This document shows positions 25,279-34,084 of a stretch of DNA of 64,000 nt, in pieces. Within the stretch, counting starts at the first letter, position 1; every line of letters starts with the position of its first letter. The position numbers and the translations under genes were made by a program. The stretch is from the NCBI RefSeq assembly GCF_021129155.1, contig NZ_JAJOMC010000014.1, positions 19,569-83,568 of the forward strand, given 5' to 3'. The notes under the pieces are model-generated. The model saw only the letters and a list, made by a program, of their open reading frames with translations. It had not been told where the DNA came from and made no database searches. The stretch comes from Arthrobacter sp. AK04 (GTDB lineage Bacteria > Actinomycetota > Actinomycetes > Actinomycetales > Micrococcaceae).

Positions 25279-26664
25279 ATGAAGTACGCCCAGTCCATCC
25301 TGGACCTCATTGGCAATACCCCGCTCATCAAACTCAACCACGTGACGGAGGGCATCAAAGCCACCGTCCTGGTCAAGCTGGAGTACCTGAACCCGGGCGG
25401 GTCCATCAAGGACCGCATTGCGGTGAAGATGATCGAGGACGCCGAGCGGGACGGCAAGCTGCAGCCCGGCGGGACCATTGTTGAGCCCACCTCCGGCAAC
25501 ACCGGAGTTGGCTTGGCCCTGGTGGCCCAGCAAAAGGGCTACAAGTGCGTATTCGTGGTTCCGGACAAGGTGGGGGAAGACAAGCGCGCCGTCCTCCAGG
25601 CATACGGGGCTGAGGTGGTGGTGACGCCCACCGCCGTGCCGCCGGACAGCCCGCAAAGCTACTACGGCGTCTCGGACCGGATTGTCCGGGAGACCCCCGG
25701 CGCGTACAAGCCGGACCAGTTCTCCAACCCCGCGGCGCCCGGCAGCCACTACCAGACGACCGGCCCCGAGATCTGGCGCGATACGGACGGCAGGATCACC
25801 CATTGCGTCATCGGCGCGGGAACGGGCGGAACCATCACCGGCACCGGCCGCTACCTGAAGGAAGCATCAGCGCACCGGCCGGAGTCCGACGGTGGCGTGG
25901 TCCGGATCATCGGCGCGGACCCGGAAGGTTCGGTCTACTCCGGCGGCACCGGGCGCCCCTACTTCGTGGAGGGCGTGGGGGAGGACATGTGGCCCGGGAA
26001 CTACGACAAGTCCATCCCGGACCAGGTGATCGCGGTGAGCGACGCCGATTCCTTCGCCATGACCAGGCGCCTGGCCCGCGAGGAGGGGCTCCTGGTGGGG
26101 GGATCCTCCGGCATGGCCGTGGTGGCTGCCCTGAAGGCGGCGCGGGACCTGCCCGAGTCCGCCGTCGTCGTCGTGATCCTGCCGGACTCCGGCCGGGGCT
26201 ACCTGGCGAAAATCTTCAACGACCAGTGGATGCGCTCCTACGGTTTTCTCTCCGGCGGCGAGGAAACCTCCGTGGGGGAGGTCATCAGCTCCAAGAACGG
26301 CGAACTGCCGGACCTGGTGCACATCCATCCCAACGAGTCGGTGCGCGACGTCATCAACATCATGAACGAGTTCGGCGTCAGCCATATCCCGGTCCTGTCC
26401 CAGGAGCCGCCGGTGGTGATGGGCGAGGTGCTCGGTGCCGTGGACGAACGCACCCTCACCGCCAAGCTGTTCCGCGGCGAAGCCAAACTGACGGACAAGA
26501 TCTCCGAGCACATGGGCCCCAAGCTGCCCGTCATCGGATCGCTGGAAACCATTTCGGCGGCCAGGGAACTGCTCTCGGACGTGGACACCGTCATGGTCAC
26601 GTTCGTAGGCGCGCCCGTGGGCATCCTCACCCGGCACGACCTCCTGGCCTACCTCAGCAACTGA
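25279..26664 (+). CDS. cbs: Cystathionine beta-synthase
   Basis: 461-residue PLP enzyme that condenses serine and homocysteine to cystathionine. The PLP lysine is in NPGGSIKDRIAVK (about residue 44), the phosphate loop is TSGNTGVGLAL, and the second glycine-rich loop is IGAGTGGTITGTGRYLK. The C-terminal third (about 330-461) is a pair of CBS domains that in homologues regulate activity. The ATG is seven bases after TAGCTT (25266-25271), so probably leaderless. The downstream gamma-synthase/lyase gene completes a transsulfuration pair. Confidence 0.94.
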   Translation: MKYAQSILDLIGNTPLIKLNHVTEGIKATVLVKLEYLNPGGSIKDRIAVKMIEDAERDGKLQPGGTIVEPTSGNTGVGLALVAQQKGYKCVFVVPDKVGEDKRAVLQAYGAEVVVTPTAVPPDSPQSYYGVSDRIVRETPGAYKPDQFSNPAAPGSHYQTTGPEIWRDTDGRITHCVIGAGTGGTITGTGRYLKEASAHRPESDGGVVRIIGADPEGSVYSGGTGRPYFVEGVGEDMWPGNYDKSIPDQVIAVSDADSFAMTRRLAREEGLLVGGSSGMAVVAALKAARDLPESAVVVVILPDSGRGYLAKIFNDQWMRSYGFLSGGEETSVGEVISSKNGELPDLVHIHPNESVRDVINIMNEFGVSHIPVLSQEPPVVMGEVLGAVDERTLTAKLFRGEAKLTDKISEHMGPKLPVIGSLETISAARELLSDVDTVMVTFVGAPVGILTRHDLLAYLSN

Positions 26665-26706
26665 CCTGCTTCACCCTGATACGGCTTCACCCAGACAAGG
26701 AGCATC

Positions 26707-27870
26707 ATGTCCGTCCCCGAAAACCAAGGTTTCAACACCCGCGCGGTCCACGCCGGACAGGCGTTCGAGCCCCGCACCGGCGCCGTGGTCCCGCCGCTGC
26801 ACTTCAGTTCCACCTACGCCCAGGACGGCATCGGCGGGCTCCGCAGCGGTTATGAGTACGGCCGCGGCGGCAACCCCACCCGGGACGCCCTGCAGGAACA
26901 GCTCGCCGCGCTGGAAGGCGGCACCCACGCCTACAGCTTCAGCTCCGGGCTGGCTGCCGAGGATTCGCTCATCCGGGCGCTGACCCGCCCGGGCGACCAC
27001 ATTGTGCTGGGCAACGACGCCTACGGCGGCACCTACCGGCTCATCAGCCGGGTCCTCGGCGGGTGGGGGATCGGCAACACTCCGGTGGATATGGCGGACC
27101 TGGACGCCGTCCGGGCCGCGGTGGCCGCCAACAAGACCCGCTTCGTCTGGGTGGAGACCCCGTCCAACCCGCTGATGAAGATCACCGACATCGCGGCGCT
27201 CGCAGGAATAGCGCACGACGCCGGGGCCCTCCTGGTGGTGGACAACACCTTTGCGTCCCCCTACCTGCAGAACCCGCTCGCCCTGGGTGCCGACGTCGTG
27301 GTCCACTCCACGACGAAGTACATCGGCGGGCATTCGGATGTGGTGGGCGGCGCCGTCGTGGTCAATGACGCGGAACTCGCGGAGAAGATCGGTTTTGTGC
27401 AGTTCGCCGTGGGCGCGGTCTCCGGTCCCATGGACGCTTTCCTCACCACCCGCGGCCTGAAGACGCTGGGGGTCCGCATGGACCGGCACAGCCTTAACGG
27501 CCAGGCCGTGGCTGAGTGGCTCCTGGAACGCCCCGAGGTGGAGGCCGTCCTGTACCCGGGCCTGCCGTCCCATCCGGGCCACGAGCTCGCCAAAAGGCAG
27601 ATGCGGAGCTTCGGCGGCATGGTTTCGGTGCAGTTCAAGGGCGGCGAGGCTGCTGCCCGGAAGGTGGCGGAATCGACGTCCGTGTTCACCTTGGCGGAAT
27701 CCCTGGGCGGCATTGAATCGCTGATGAACTACCCGTCGGAGATGACGCACGCCTCGGTCAAGGGCACCGAACTGGCGGTCCCGGTAAACCTCCTCCGCCT
27801 GTCTTGCGGCATCGAGGACGTGGAGGATCTGCTGGCGGACCTGGACCAGGCGTTCGCCGCCATCCCTTAG
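26707..27870 (+). CDS. metB: Cystathionine gamma-synthase / gamma-lyase (Cys/Met metabolism PLP enzyme)
   Basis: 387 residues. The PLP lysine lies in VVHSTTKYIGGHSDVVGG (about residue 203) and the family signature in FSSGLAAED. Sequence style is MetB-like, and annotation pipelines would call it MetB. But it sits 42 bases after cbs, with AAGGAG before the ATG, and the pairing favours use as a cystathionine gamma-lyase in reverse transsulfuration (homocysteine to cysteine). Sequence alone does not separate the two activities. A large hairpin follows. Confidence 0.9.
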   Translation: MSVPENQGFNTRAVHAGQAFEPRTGAVVPPLHFSSTYAQDGIGGLRSGYEYGRGGNPTRDALQEQLAALEGGTHAYSFSSGLAAEDSLIRALTRPGDHIVLGNDAYGGTYRLISRVLGGWGIGNTPVDMADLDAVRAAVAANKTRFVWVETPSNPLMKITDIAALAGIAHDAGALLVVDNTFASPYLQNPLALGADVVVHSTTKYIGGHSDVVGGAVVVNDAELAEKIGFVQFAVGAVSGPMDAFLTTRGLKTLGVRMDRHSLNGQAVAEWLLERPEVEAVLYPGLPSHPGHELAKRQMRSFGGMVSVQFKGGEAAARKVAESTSVFTLAESLGGIESLMNYPSEMTHASVKGTELAVPVNLLRLSCGIEDVEDLLADLDQAFAAIP

Positions 27871-27888
27871 CCCGGCCGTTTAAGCGAA

Positions 27889-27936
27889 ACGGCACGTCCC
27901 GGCAGTCCCCGGGGCGGGGTTGCCGCGACGTGCCGT
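27889..27936. terminator. Bidirectional terminator between metB and the sugar ABC operon
   Basis: Imperfect inverted repeat: ACGGCACGTCCCGGCA at 27889-27904 pairs with TGCCGCGACGTGCCGT at 27921-27936, with a smaller GC-rich hairpin in the loop. It lies between convergent genes. Confidence 0.7.
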
Positions 27937-27954
27937 CCTGCTTGGGGAAGTTCC

Positions 27955-28872
27955 CTACTTCACGGAACCCTCGGTGAGGCCGCCGCGCCAGAAGCGCTGC
28001 AGGACCACCATGGCGATGCTGAGCGGGATGATCGAGAGCAGCACGCCGCCGGTGGTCAGCTCGTAGAACTCGGGCAGCCGGTCCACCTGGCTCAGCCAGT
28101 TGTTCAGGCCGAGCGTGATCGGGTACAGCCCGGAATCGGACAGCATCACGAGCGGCAGGAAATAGTTGTTCCAGATCCCCACCAGCTGGAAGAGGAACAC
28201 GGTGACCAGGGCCGGGGTGAGGACGCGCAGCCCGATGGTGTGGAAGATCCTGAGTTCGCTGGCGCCGTCCAGCCTGGCCGCTTCGATGAGTGAGCTGTCC
28301 ACTGTGGCCTGCGAATAGATCCGGCACAGGAACAGTCCAAACGGCGACACCAGGGACGGCAGCAGGACGCTCCAGTACGTGTTGGCCAGGCCGAGCTGGC
28401 TGAAGAGCAGGAAGAGCGGCAGGGCTGTGGCCGTGCCGGGCACCAGCACTCCGCCCAGGATGGTCCCGAACACCAGGTTCCGGCCGCGGAACTCGTACTT
28501 GGCCAGCGCATAGCCGCCTGCCGCCGCAAAGTAGGTGGCCACGAGGGCGCCGACGCCGGCGTACAGTACCGAGTTCAGGAACCACCTGATGAAGATGCCG
28601 TTGTCGTAGCTGAGGACCTGGGCAAGGTTGTCCCACAGTGCCACCGTGGGGGCAAACCAGAATCCGTTGGTGGAAAACAGGTCCTCCGTGGACTTGGTGG
28701 CAGCGACAACAACCCAGTAGACGGGAATGAGGAAGTACAGGGCCACCACCACCAGCAGTGCGGTGACGATGATGGTGGACGGGGCGCTCTTGCCGCCCGG
28801 ACGCCTGGACGCGGCTGCGGAAGAGCGGGGCGCGGTAGCTGATGTCGACGGCGGTGTCACGGTTGCGGTCAT
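27955..28872 (-). CDS. Carbohydrate ABC transporter permease, MalG-like
   Basis: 305 residues: a low-complexity Ser/Ala/Pro N-terminus, then six transmembrane helices with the BPD domain. The coupling loop EAARLDGASELRIFHTIGLRVLTPAL is the canonical EAA motif. Its start overlaps the MalF-like gene stop by four bases. Last gene of a three-gene sugar importer operon that has no ATPase gene, so it probably uses a shared MsiK-type ATPase encoded elsewhere. Confidence 0.92.
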   Translation of the reverse strand: MTATVTPPSTSATAPRSSAAASRRPGGKSAPSTIIVTALLVVVALYFLIPVYWVVVAATKSTEDLFSTNGFWFAPTVALWDNLAQVLSYDNGIFIRWFLNSVLYAGVGALVATYFAAAGGYALAKYEFRGRNLVFGTILGGVLVPGTATALPLFLLFSQLGLANTYWSVLLPSLVSPFGLFLCRIYSQATVDSSLIEAARLDGASELRIFHTIGLRVLTPALVTVFLFQLVGIWNNYFLPLVMLSDSGLYPITLGLNNWLSQVDRLPEFYELTTGGVLLSIIPLSIAMVVLQRFWRGGLTEGSVK

Positions 28873-29834
28873 GATGACTTCCTGTTCGTGAATTTGAGGA
28901 AGGCGAAGGACAGGACGAAGGCGGCCACAGCGATCAGCACGGCCTGGGCAGCGGCCACGTTGTAGTCGTTGTAGGCGAACGCGGTGGTGTAGGCGCTGAG
29001 GTTGGGGGTGTACTGGCTGTCGATGGCGGGGGCGACAGTCTTCAGGACCTGGGCTTCGGCGAAGAGCTGCAGGGTGCCGATGATTGAGAACACCGTTGTC
29101 AGGACGAGGGCGGGCCGGATCAGCGGGAGCTGGATGCTGAGGGCCACCCGCCAGGTGGAGGCGCCGTCCACCTTTGCCGCCTCATACAGTTCCCCGGGGA
29201 TGGCCTTCAGCTGGGCCACGATGATCAGCATGTTGTAGCCGGTGTAGCTCCAGGTGACGATGTTCGCGATCGACCACAGGACGGTGTTCGCTCCCAGGAA
29301 ATCCGGTGTCAGTCCCACCAGCGCCGCGACGTCGAACAGGGGACTCAGCCCGGGCACGTACAGGAAGGACCACAGGATGGTGGCAATGACACCGGGCACG
29401 CCGTAGGGGAGGAAGTACGCGGCCCGGAAGAAACCCGGCCACTTGGCCGACGCTGATTCCAGCATCAGGGCCAGCACCGTGCAGAGGGCAATCATCAGGG
29501 GCACCTGCACTATGCCGAACAGCAGCATCCGCCCGATCGAGGCGACGAAACTCCCGTCCGCCAGCGCCTGGGCGTAGTTGCTGAACCCGGCGAATTCGCT
29601 GGTGACCCCGGCCTCCCCGAAGAGCCCGCTCCGGGTCACTTTGGTAAAGCTCGATCCCACCGCAACGAAGATCGGCAGGATGAACGTGAGGATAAACAGG
29701 GCCAGGAAAGGGGCCAGCAGGATCCAGGGGGCACGTGCCGCGGCTCCCGTCCGGCCGCCGGCCTTACGGGGGACGGCATCCTGCCGGGCGGCCGCCGGCG
29801 GACCGCTTGGGACTGTTCGTGACGGCGTTGTCAT
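28869..29834 (-). CDS. Carbohydrate ABC transporter permease, MalF-like
   Basis: 321 residues, six transmembrane helices after a basic Pro/Ala-rich N-terminus. EAA loop: YEAAKVDGASTWRVALSIQLPLIRPAL. The ATG at 29834 overlaps the end of the binding-protein gene by four bases, which fixes the start; a longer in-frame reading upstream lies inside that gene. Partners: MalG-like subunit downstream and binding protein upstream. Confidence 0.92.
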   Translation of the reverse strand: MTTPSRTVPSGPPAAARQDAVPRKAGGRTGAAARAPWILLAPFLALFILTFILPIFVAVGSSFTKVTRSGLFGEAGVTSEFAGFSNYAQALADGSFVASIGRMLLFGIVQVPLMIALCTVLALMLESASAKWPGFFRAAYFLPYGVPGVIATILWSFLYVPGLSPLFDVAALVGLTPDFLGANTVLWSIANIVTWSYTGYNMLIIVAQLKAIPGELYEAAKVDGASTWRVALSIQLPLIRPALVLTTVFSIIGTLQLFAEAQVLKTVAPAIDSQYTPNLSAYTTAFAYNDYNVAAAQAVLIAVAAFVLSFAFLKFTNRKSS

Positions 29835-31171
29835 GACGCTTCCTTTCGAATGCTGAGGCCCTTGTTCCTGAAGACGGTCATGATCTGTTGTTCCGCCGTC
29901 GCCACCGAATCCACCAGGCTCGTTCCGGACGCCTTCTTCCGGAAGCCATCGCTCAGGATGTTGAAGGACTGCTGGGTGACGGGCCACCAGGACCAGTCCT
30001 TGTTCTGCTGCTGTGCCGCCGGCACGAGGATCTCCTGGTGGTAGCTCTGGCCGCTGAAGAAGTCCGAGGGCGCCTGCCGTGAGGTTCCGATGAAGTCCGG
30101 CGTGGGGGACCAGCCGATGCCGCTGTTGGAGATTTCGGCGTCGATGCCTTCCCTGGACGTGGTCATCCACACCGCGAACTCGAGTGCTTCACGGGGGTGC
30201 CTACTGTTGGCCAGTACCGCCGCGGTGGAGCCGCCAAGGTAGCTTGACCCGAACCCGGCGCTGCCCCACGTGGGCATGGGTGCCACCCGCCATTTGCCGC
30301 TGCCGCCGCTGACCCCTTCGATCAGGGCATCACCCCAGCTGCCCGTAACGACCGAAGCGATCGACCCTTTCGCCGCAGCCGCGAACCAGCCGGGGGAGTA
30401 GGCGCCAAAGGCAGTCTGGACAAGGTCCTCATTGATGGCCTGGTCAAAGAAGCGGGCCACCTTCAGGGTGGCGTCGTCAGTCATGTTGATGACCCAGCCG
30501 TCCTCCTCCGGGCGCAGCCACCGCGCACCGGCCTGCGTCGCGAAAGCAGTGAACACGGACGCGTCAGCCAGCGGGAAGCAGTCCAGGTAGACATCCTTGC
30601 GGCGGAGCTCACGGGCCAGCGCTGCCCAGTCGTCCCAGGTGCCGGGGCTGGTGCCGCCCACCTGGTCGAGGATGGCCGGCTGGTAGAACATCGCCATAGG
30701 CCCGGAATCCTGCGGAATTCCGTAGATGCCGCCCGAGAAGCTGACCTGGCCCCACAGGGTCTGATCGTAGAGGTGGGCGTAGTCCTGGGCACCATAGCGG
30801 GCTACGTCGACAAGCCCGTTCACCAGCATGAATTCCGGAAGCGAACGCATCTCCACTTGGGCGAGGTCAGGTCCGCCGCCCGCTGCCAGGGCTGAGTAGA
30901 GCTTCTGGTAACCCCCTGAATTGCCGCCGGGGATCCATACCACCTCCACCTGCACCTCGGGGTGGGAGGCGTTCCAGATGTCCGCCACCTTCTGGGCGTC
31001 CTTGAGCCAGCACCAGTATGTGAGGGTGACTTTTTCCCCGCTGGCGGCTGGGGCGAGCACCGGTGCTGTGTTGACGGAGCGCATGCCCGGGGTGGCGCAG
31101 CCGGACAGGAGGCCCATCGCTGCGGTGCCCAGGCCCGCACCCAGGAGTTGTCTTCGCGTGAATTGGGACAT
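29831..31171 (-). CDS. Extracellular sugar-binding lipoprotein of ABC importer
   Basis: 446-residue type 1 solute-binding protein. The N-terminus SQFTRRQLLGAGLGTAAMGLLSGC has a twin-arginine-like start and a lipobox (LSGC, Cys at about residue 25), suggesting export with cofactor-independent folding and lipid anchoring. SBP_bac_1 features include VTLTYWCWLKDAQKVADIWN and the W-rich C-terminal half. The ATG has GAGGTGAAGG upstream. Divergently transcribed from a TetR regulator; the shared 146-base region contains a palindrome. The sugar is unknown. Confidence 0.9.
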   Translation of the reverse strand: MSQFTRRQLLGAGLGTAAMGLLSGCATPGMRSVNTAPVLAPAASGEKVTLTYWCWLKDAQKVADIWNASHPEVQVEVVWIPGGNSGGYQKLYSALAAGGGPDLAQVEMRSLPEFMLVNGLVDVARYGAQDYAHLYDQTLWGQVSFSGGIYGIPQDSGPMAMFYQPAILDQVGGTSPGTWDDWAALARELRRKDVYLDCFPLADASVFTAFATQAGARWLRPEEDGWVINMTDDATLKVARFFDQAINEDLVQTAFGAYSPGWFAAAAKGSIASVVTGSWGDALIEGVSGGSGKWRVAPMPTWGSAGFGSSYLGGSTAAVLANSRHPREALEFAVWMTTSREGIDAEISNSGIGWSPTPDFIGTSRQAPSDFFSGQSYHQEILVPAAQQQNKDWSWWPVTQQSFNILSDGFRKKASGTSLVDSVATAEQQIMTVFRNKGLSIRKEAS

Positions 31172-31260
31172 TTGCCTTCACCTCGTTGTGTCGGTTATGT
31201 GCCTTAAAGTGTGAACCATGGCACTTTTTGTTCGGTTCGAGACAGGCTAACACGAAAAGT

Positions 31261-31274
31261 CGAGTGAGCACTCG
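31261..31274. promoter_or_regulatory. Probable TetR operator between regulator and sugar importer
   Basis: CGAGTGAGCACTCG: six-base perfect arms, in an AT-rich patch between divergent genes, just upstream of a TTGATT -35 and TACACT -10 (31304-31309) for the regulator gene. Well placed to control both directions. Confidence 0.55.
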
Positions 31275-31317
31275 AGTTTTGATTTCCCGGGTAATACGGC
31301 GGGTACACTGGCTTGCC

Positions 31318-31929
31318 ATGAGCACCAAGGAGGGGCCCCAGGCTTCCCGCCGGGGACCCTACGCGAAGTCCGCTGAGCGCCGCCAGGCCATCCTGACCGC
31401 AGCCCACGCCGTCTTCGCCGCCCGCGGATACCGCGGGGGCTCGCTGCAGGACGTTGCAGACCGCGCCGGCATGAGCCAGACGAGCCTCCTGCATTACTTT
31501 CCGTCCAAAAGCCAACTGCTGCTGGCGGTGCTTAACTGGCGCGACTCCATTACTGGAGACGGTACCGCGCCGCCGGACCCGGAGGAATCACTTGTTGATG
31601 CCGTCCTCCGCCAGGCGCGCTTCAATGAGGACGTACCGGGAGTCCTGGAGCTCTACACCGTGCTGTGCGGGGAAGCAGTCACGGAGGGGCATCCCGGGCG
31701 CCCGTACTTCACCAACAGGTTTGAAGAGCTGCGCCGCAGCTACACCCGGCAGTTACGGGAGCTTGCAGGGGAAGGGCGGCTGCGCCCGGGCGTGGACCCG
31801 GAGGTCGCCGCGGCGTCCTTGATCGGGTTGTGGGACGGGATCCAGACCCAGTGGCTCCTGGCGCCGGACAAGGTGGACATGGCCGGGTGCCTGCGCGGGT
31901 ACCTGGAGCTGATCCTGCTTCCCGACTAG
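31318..31929 (+). CDS. TetR family regulator, divergent from sugar importer
   Basis: 203 residues. Helix-turn-helix at about residues 18-65 (ILTAAHAVFAARGYRGGSLQDVADRAGMSQTSLLHYFPSKSQLL), then a helical ligand domain. ATG 31318 lies eight bases after TACACT, so the transcript is nearly or fully leaderless. Divergent placement from the binding-protein gene suggests local repression of the sugar importer. The final 21 bases including the stop are tandemly duplicated; because each unit ends in a stop codon in frame, the protein is unaffected. Confidence 0.9.
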   Translation: MSTKEGPQASRRGPYAKSAERRQAILTAAHAVFAARGYRGGSLQDVADRAGMSQTSLLHYFPSKSQLLLAVLNWRDSITGDGTAPPDPEESLVDAVLRQARFNEDVPGVLELYTVLCGEAVTEGHPGRPYFTNRFEELRRSYTRQLRELAGEGRLRPGVDPEVAAASLIGLWDGIQTQWLLAPDKVDMAGCLRGYLELILLPD

Positions 31930-31949
31930 CTGATCCTGCTTCCCGACTA
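31908..31949. repeat. Perfect 21-base tandem duplication across a stop codon
   Basis: The 21 bases 31908-31928 are repeated exactly at 31929-31949. The TetR gene stops at TAG (31927-31929), created at the junction; the second copy ends in frame at TAA. A recent slippage or duplication event is the simplest reading. Confidence 0.95.
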
Positions 31950-32001
31950 ACGGGGGCTGGCGGTTTCGCGGCAGGGATGCCTGCGCTACTAGGCTGACCC
32001 C

Positions 32002-32769
32002 ATGGAATCTCCCCAAGCAGCCGTCCGCCCCGTCGCCCTCATCACAGGCGCCGGCAGGCTGGCCTCGATCGGCGCCGGCATTGCCCGGCAACTGGCCGCC
32101 GAGGGCTGGGACCTGGTGCTGGCCTACTGGCAGGACTACGACGCCCGGATGCCGTGGGGGACTGAACCGGACGACGTCGTACGCCTTACTGCCGAGCTCG
32201 AGGCCATCGGCGCCCAGGTCCACGTGCTGTCCGCGGACCTGCAGGACCCCGCCGTGCCCGGCCAGCTGGTGGCGGAGTCCATGCGGCTGGCCGGCCCGCT
32301 GCAGGGCCTGGTCCTGAGCCATGCCGAGTCTGTGGACTCGGGCATCCTGGACACCAGCGTGGAATCCTTTGAGCGGCACTTTGCCGTGAATACGCGGGCC
32401 AGCTGGCAGCTGATTGCCGCTTTCGCCCGGCAGGCAACGGACGACGGCGGCGCAATCGTTGCGCTGACCAGTGACCATACAGCGTTCAACCTTCCTTATG
32501 GCGCCTCGAAGGGCGCGCTGGACAGGATCGTGATTGCCGCCGCGCGGGAGCTAGGACCGCAGGGCATCTCGGCGAACGTGCTGAACCCGGGCCCGGTGGA
32601 CACGGGCTGGATGGACGATGAAATCCGGGACGCGCTGACGGCCCAACAGCCCACCGGTCGGCTGGGAACACCGGCCGATGTCGCCGGGACTGTGGCGTTC
32701 CTGCTCTCGCCCGCCGGTCGCTGGGTCTCCGGCCAGCTCATCAAGTCCGACGGCGGCTTCTCGGCGTAG
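32002..32769 (+). CDS. Short-chain dehydrogenase/reductase (SDR)
   Basis: 255 residues, Rossmann fold. The cofactor loop is a variant GAGRLASIGAGIA (residues 17-29) rather than TGxxxGIG, a pattern shared with 3-ketoacyl-ACP-reductase-like SDRs; the catalytic YxxxK is YGASK near residue 169 with the Ser region at ALTSDHTAF. C-terminal SGQLIKSDGGFSA is typical. ATG is six bases after TAGGCT (31990-31995), so probably leaderless. Substrate unknown. Confidence 0.88.
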   Translation: MESPQAAVRPVALITGAGRLASIGAGIARQLAAEGWDLVLAYWQDYDARMPWGTEPDDVVRLTAELEAIGAQVHVLSADLQDPAVPGQLVAESMRLAGPLQGLVLSHAESVDSGILDTSVESFERHFAVNTRASWQLIAAFARQATDDGGAIVALTSDHTAFNLPYGASKGALDRIVIAAARELGPQGISANVLNPGPVDTGWMDDEIRDALTAQQPTGRLGTPADVAGTVAFLLSPAGRWVSGQLIKSDGGFSA

Positions 32770-32789
32770 CCCACCCCGGCACCGCCCAG

Positions 32790-32855
32790 CCCAACTTGGT
32801 AGCAGCAGATGCTGTTATGAGCCGGCAAAACGACATCAACTGCTACCCAGTTGGG
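32790..32855. repeat. Intergenic palindrome, family B copy 1
   Basis: Arms CCCAACTTGGTAGCAG (32790-32805) and CTGCTACCCAGTTGGG (32840-32855) with one wobble position; pairing continues imperfectly inward (GATGCTGTT against AACGACATC). Shares GGTAGCAGCAG...AAAACGACA...CTGCTACC with the palindrome at 54459-54508. Between the convergent SDR and acyl-CoA dehydrogenase genes, so it may also end transcription. Confidence 0.8.
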
Positions 32856-32869
32856 AGGGGAAGCCGGGG

Positions 32870-34075
32870 TCAGCGGAACGCGTTGATGCCGGTGAGGTGC
32901 TGGCCGAGGACCAGGGCGTGGACTTCGTCGGTGCCCTCATAGGTGCGTACCGATTCCAGGTTGGCGGCATGGCGCAGCGGGGAGTAGTCCAGGGTGATGC
33001 CGTTTCCGCCGAGGATGGAGCGTGCCTCCCGGGCCACGGCGATGGCCTCGCGCACGTTGTTCAGCTTGCCCAGGGAAATCTGTTCCGGCCGCAGCCTGCC
33101 GGCGTCCTTGAGCCGTCCCAGGTGCAGCGCCAGGAGCGTGCCTTTCTGGATTTCCACGAGCATGTTGACCAGCTTCTCCTGGGTCAGCTGGTATCCGGCC
33201 AGCGATTTGCCGAACTGCAGCCGCTCCTGCGAGTAGGCCAGCGCCGCCTGGTACGAATCCCGGGCTGCGCCCATGGCTCCCCAGGCAATGCCGTACCGGG
33301 CCTCGTTCAGGCAGGTAAACGGGCCGCGCAGCCCGCGCGCCGCCGGCAACAGCGCCTCGGGTCCCAGCCTGACGTCGTCGAACACCACGTCGCACTGGAT
33401 GGACGCACGCATCGACAGTTTCCGCGTGATGGGGACGGCAGTGACGCCGGGGGCCCCCGCCGGCACCAGGAAGCCGTGCACGCCGTCGTCGGTCATGGCC
33501 CACACCACCATCACCCCGGCCACCGAAGCGAGGCCAATCCAGCGCTTGGCACCATTGAGCACCCAGCCGGCGTCATCTCCTGGGCCGTCGCGGCGGGCAA
33601 AGGTGGTCATGGCCGCGGGGTCGGACCCTGCAGTCGGCTCGGTCAGGGCGAAACAGCCAATGACTTCACCGGCCGCCATCCGGGGCAGCCACTCCTGCTT
33701 CTGGTCCTCGGAGCCCCACTTGTGGATGGCGGTCATGGCCAGCGAGCCCTGCACCGAGACAAACGTGCGTATCCCGGAATCGCCGGCCTCAAGTTCCATT
33801 GCAGCCAGGCCATATTCGACGGCGGTGCGGCCGGGGCAGCCGTAGCCCTCCAGGTGCATGCCGAGCACCCCCAGTTCACCCAGTTCCTGCGCGAGCTCCA
33901 GGGGGAAGACAGCTTGGTCGTACCAGCGCGCAATGTCCGGTTTGATCCGCTGGTCCGTGAAATCGCGGACGCGCTGCCGGATCCTCAGTTCTTCCGCGCC
34001 CAGGAGGCTGTCCAAGGCCAGGATGTCGGAGGGGTCGGCCGGGAATTCAGCCGCTGTAACAGGCGCGTTGGTCAT
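32870..34075 (-). CDS. Acyl-CoA dehydrogenase, glutaryl-CoA dehydrogenase-like
   Basis: 401-residue flavoenzyme. The order is N-terminal helical domain, beta domain with CFALTEPTAGSDPAAM, and C-terminal helical domain with the catalytic Glu in RTYEGTDEVHALVLG. The overall length and YGxAWG, TQEKLVNM and LGGNGITLDYSP blocks match glutaryl-CoA dehydrogenase. Start ATG 34075 is six bases after TAGGGT (reverse strand, 34082-34087), probably leaderless. Whether glutaryl-CoA is the true substrate is inferred from similarity; no lysine-degradation partners lie nearby. Confidence 0.88.
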   Translation of the reverse strand: MTNAPVTAAEFPADPSDILALDSLLGAEELRIRQRVRDFTDQRIKPDIARWYDQAVFPLELAQELGELGVLGMHLEGYGCPGRTAVEYGLAAMELEAGDSGIRTFVSVQGSLAMTAIHKWGSEDQKQEWLPRMAAGEVIGCFALTEPTAGSDPAAMTTFARRDGPGDDAGWVLNGAKRWIGLASVAGVMVVWAMTDDGVHGFLVPAGAPGVTAVPITRKLSMRASIQCDVVFDDVRLGPEALLPAARGLRGPFTCLNEARYGIAWGAMGAARDSYQAALAYSQERLQFGKSLAGYQLTQEKLVNMLVEIQKGTLLALHLGRLKDAGRLRPEQISLGKLNNVREAIAVAREARSILGGNGITLDYSPLRHAANLESVRTYEGTDEVHALVLGQHLTGINAFR

Positions 34076-34084
34076 GGCAGAACC

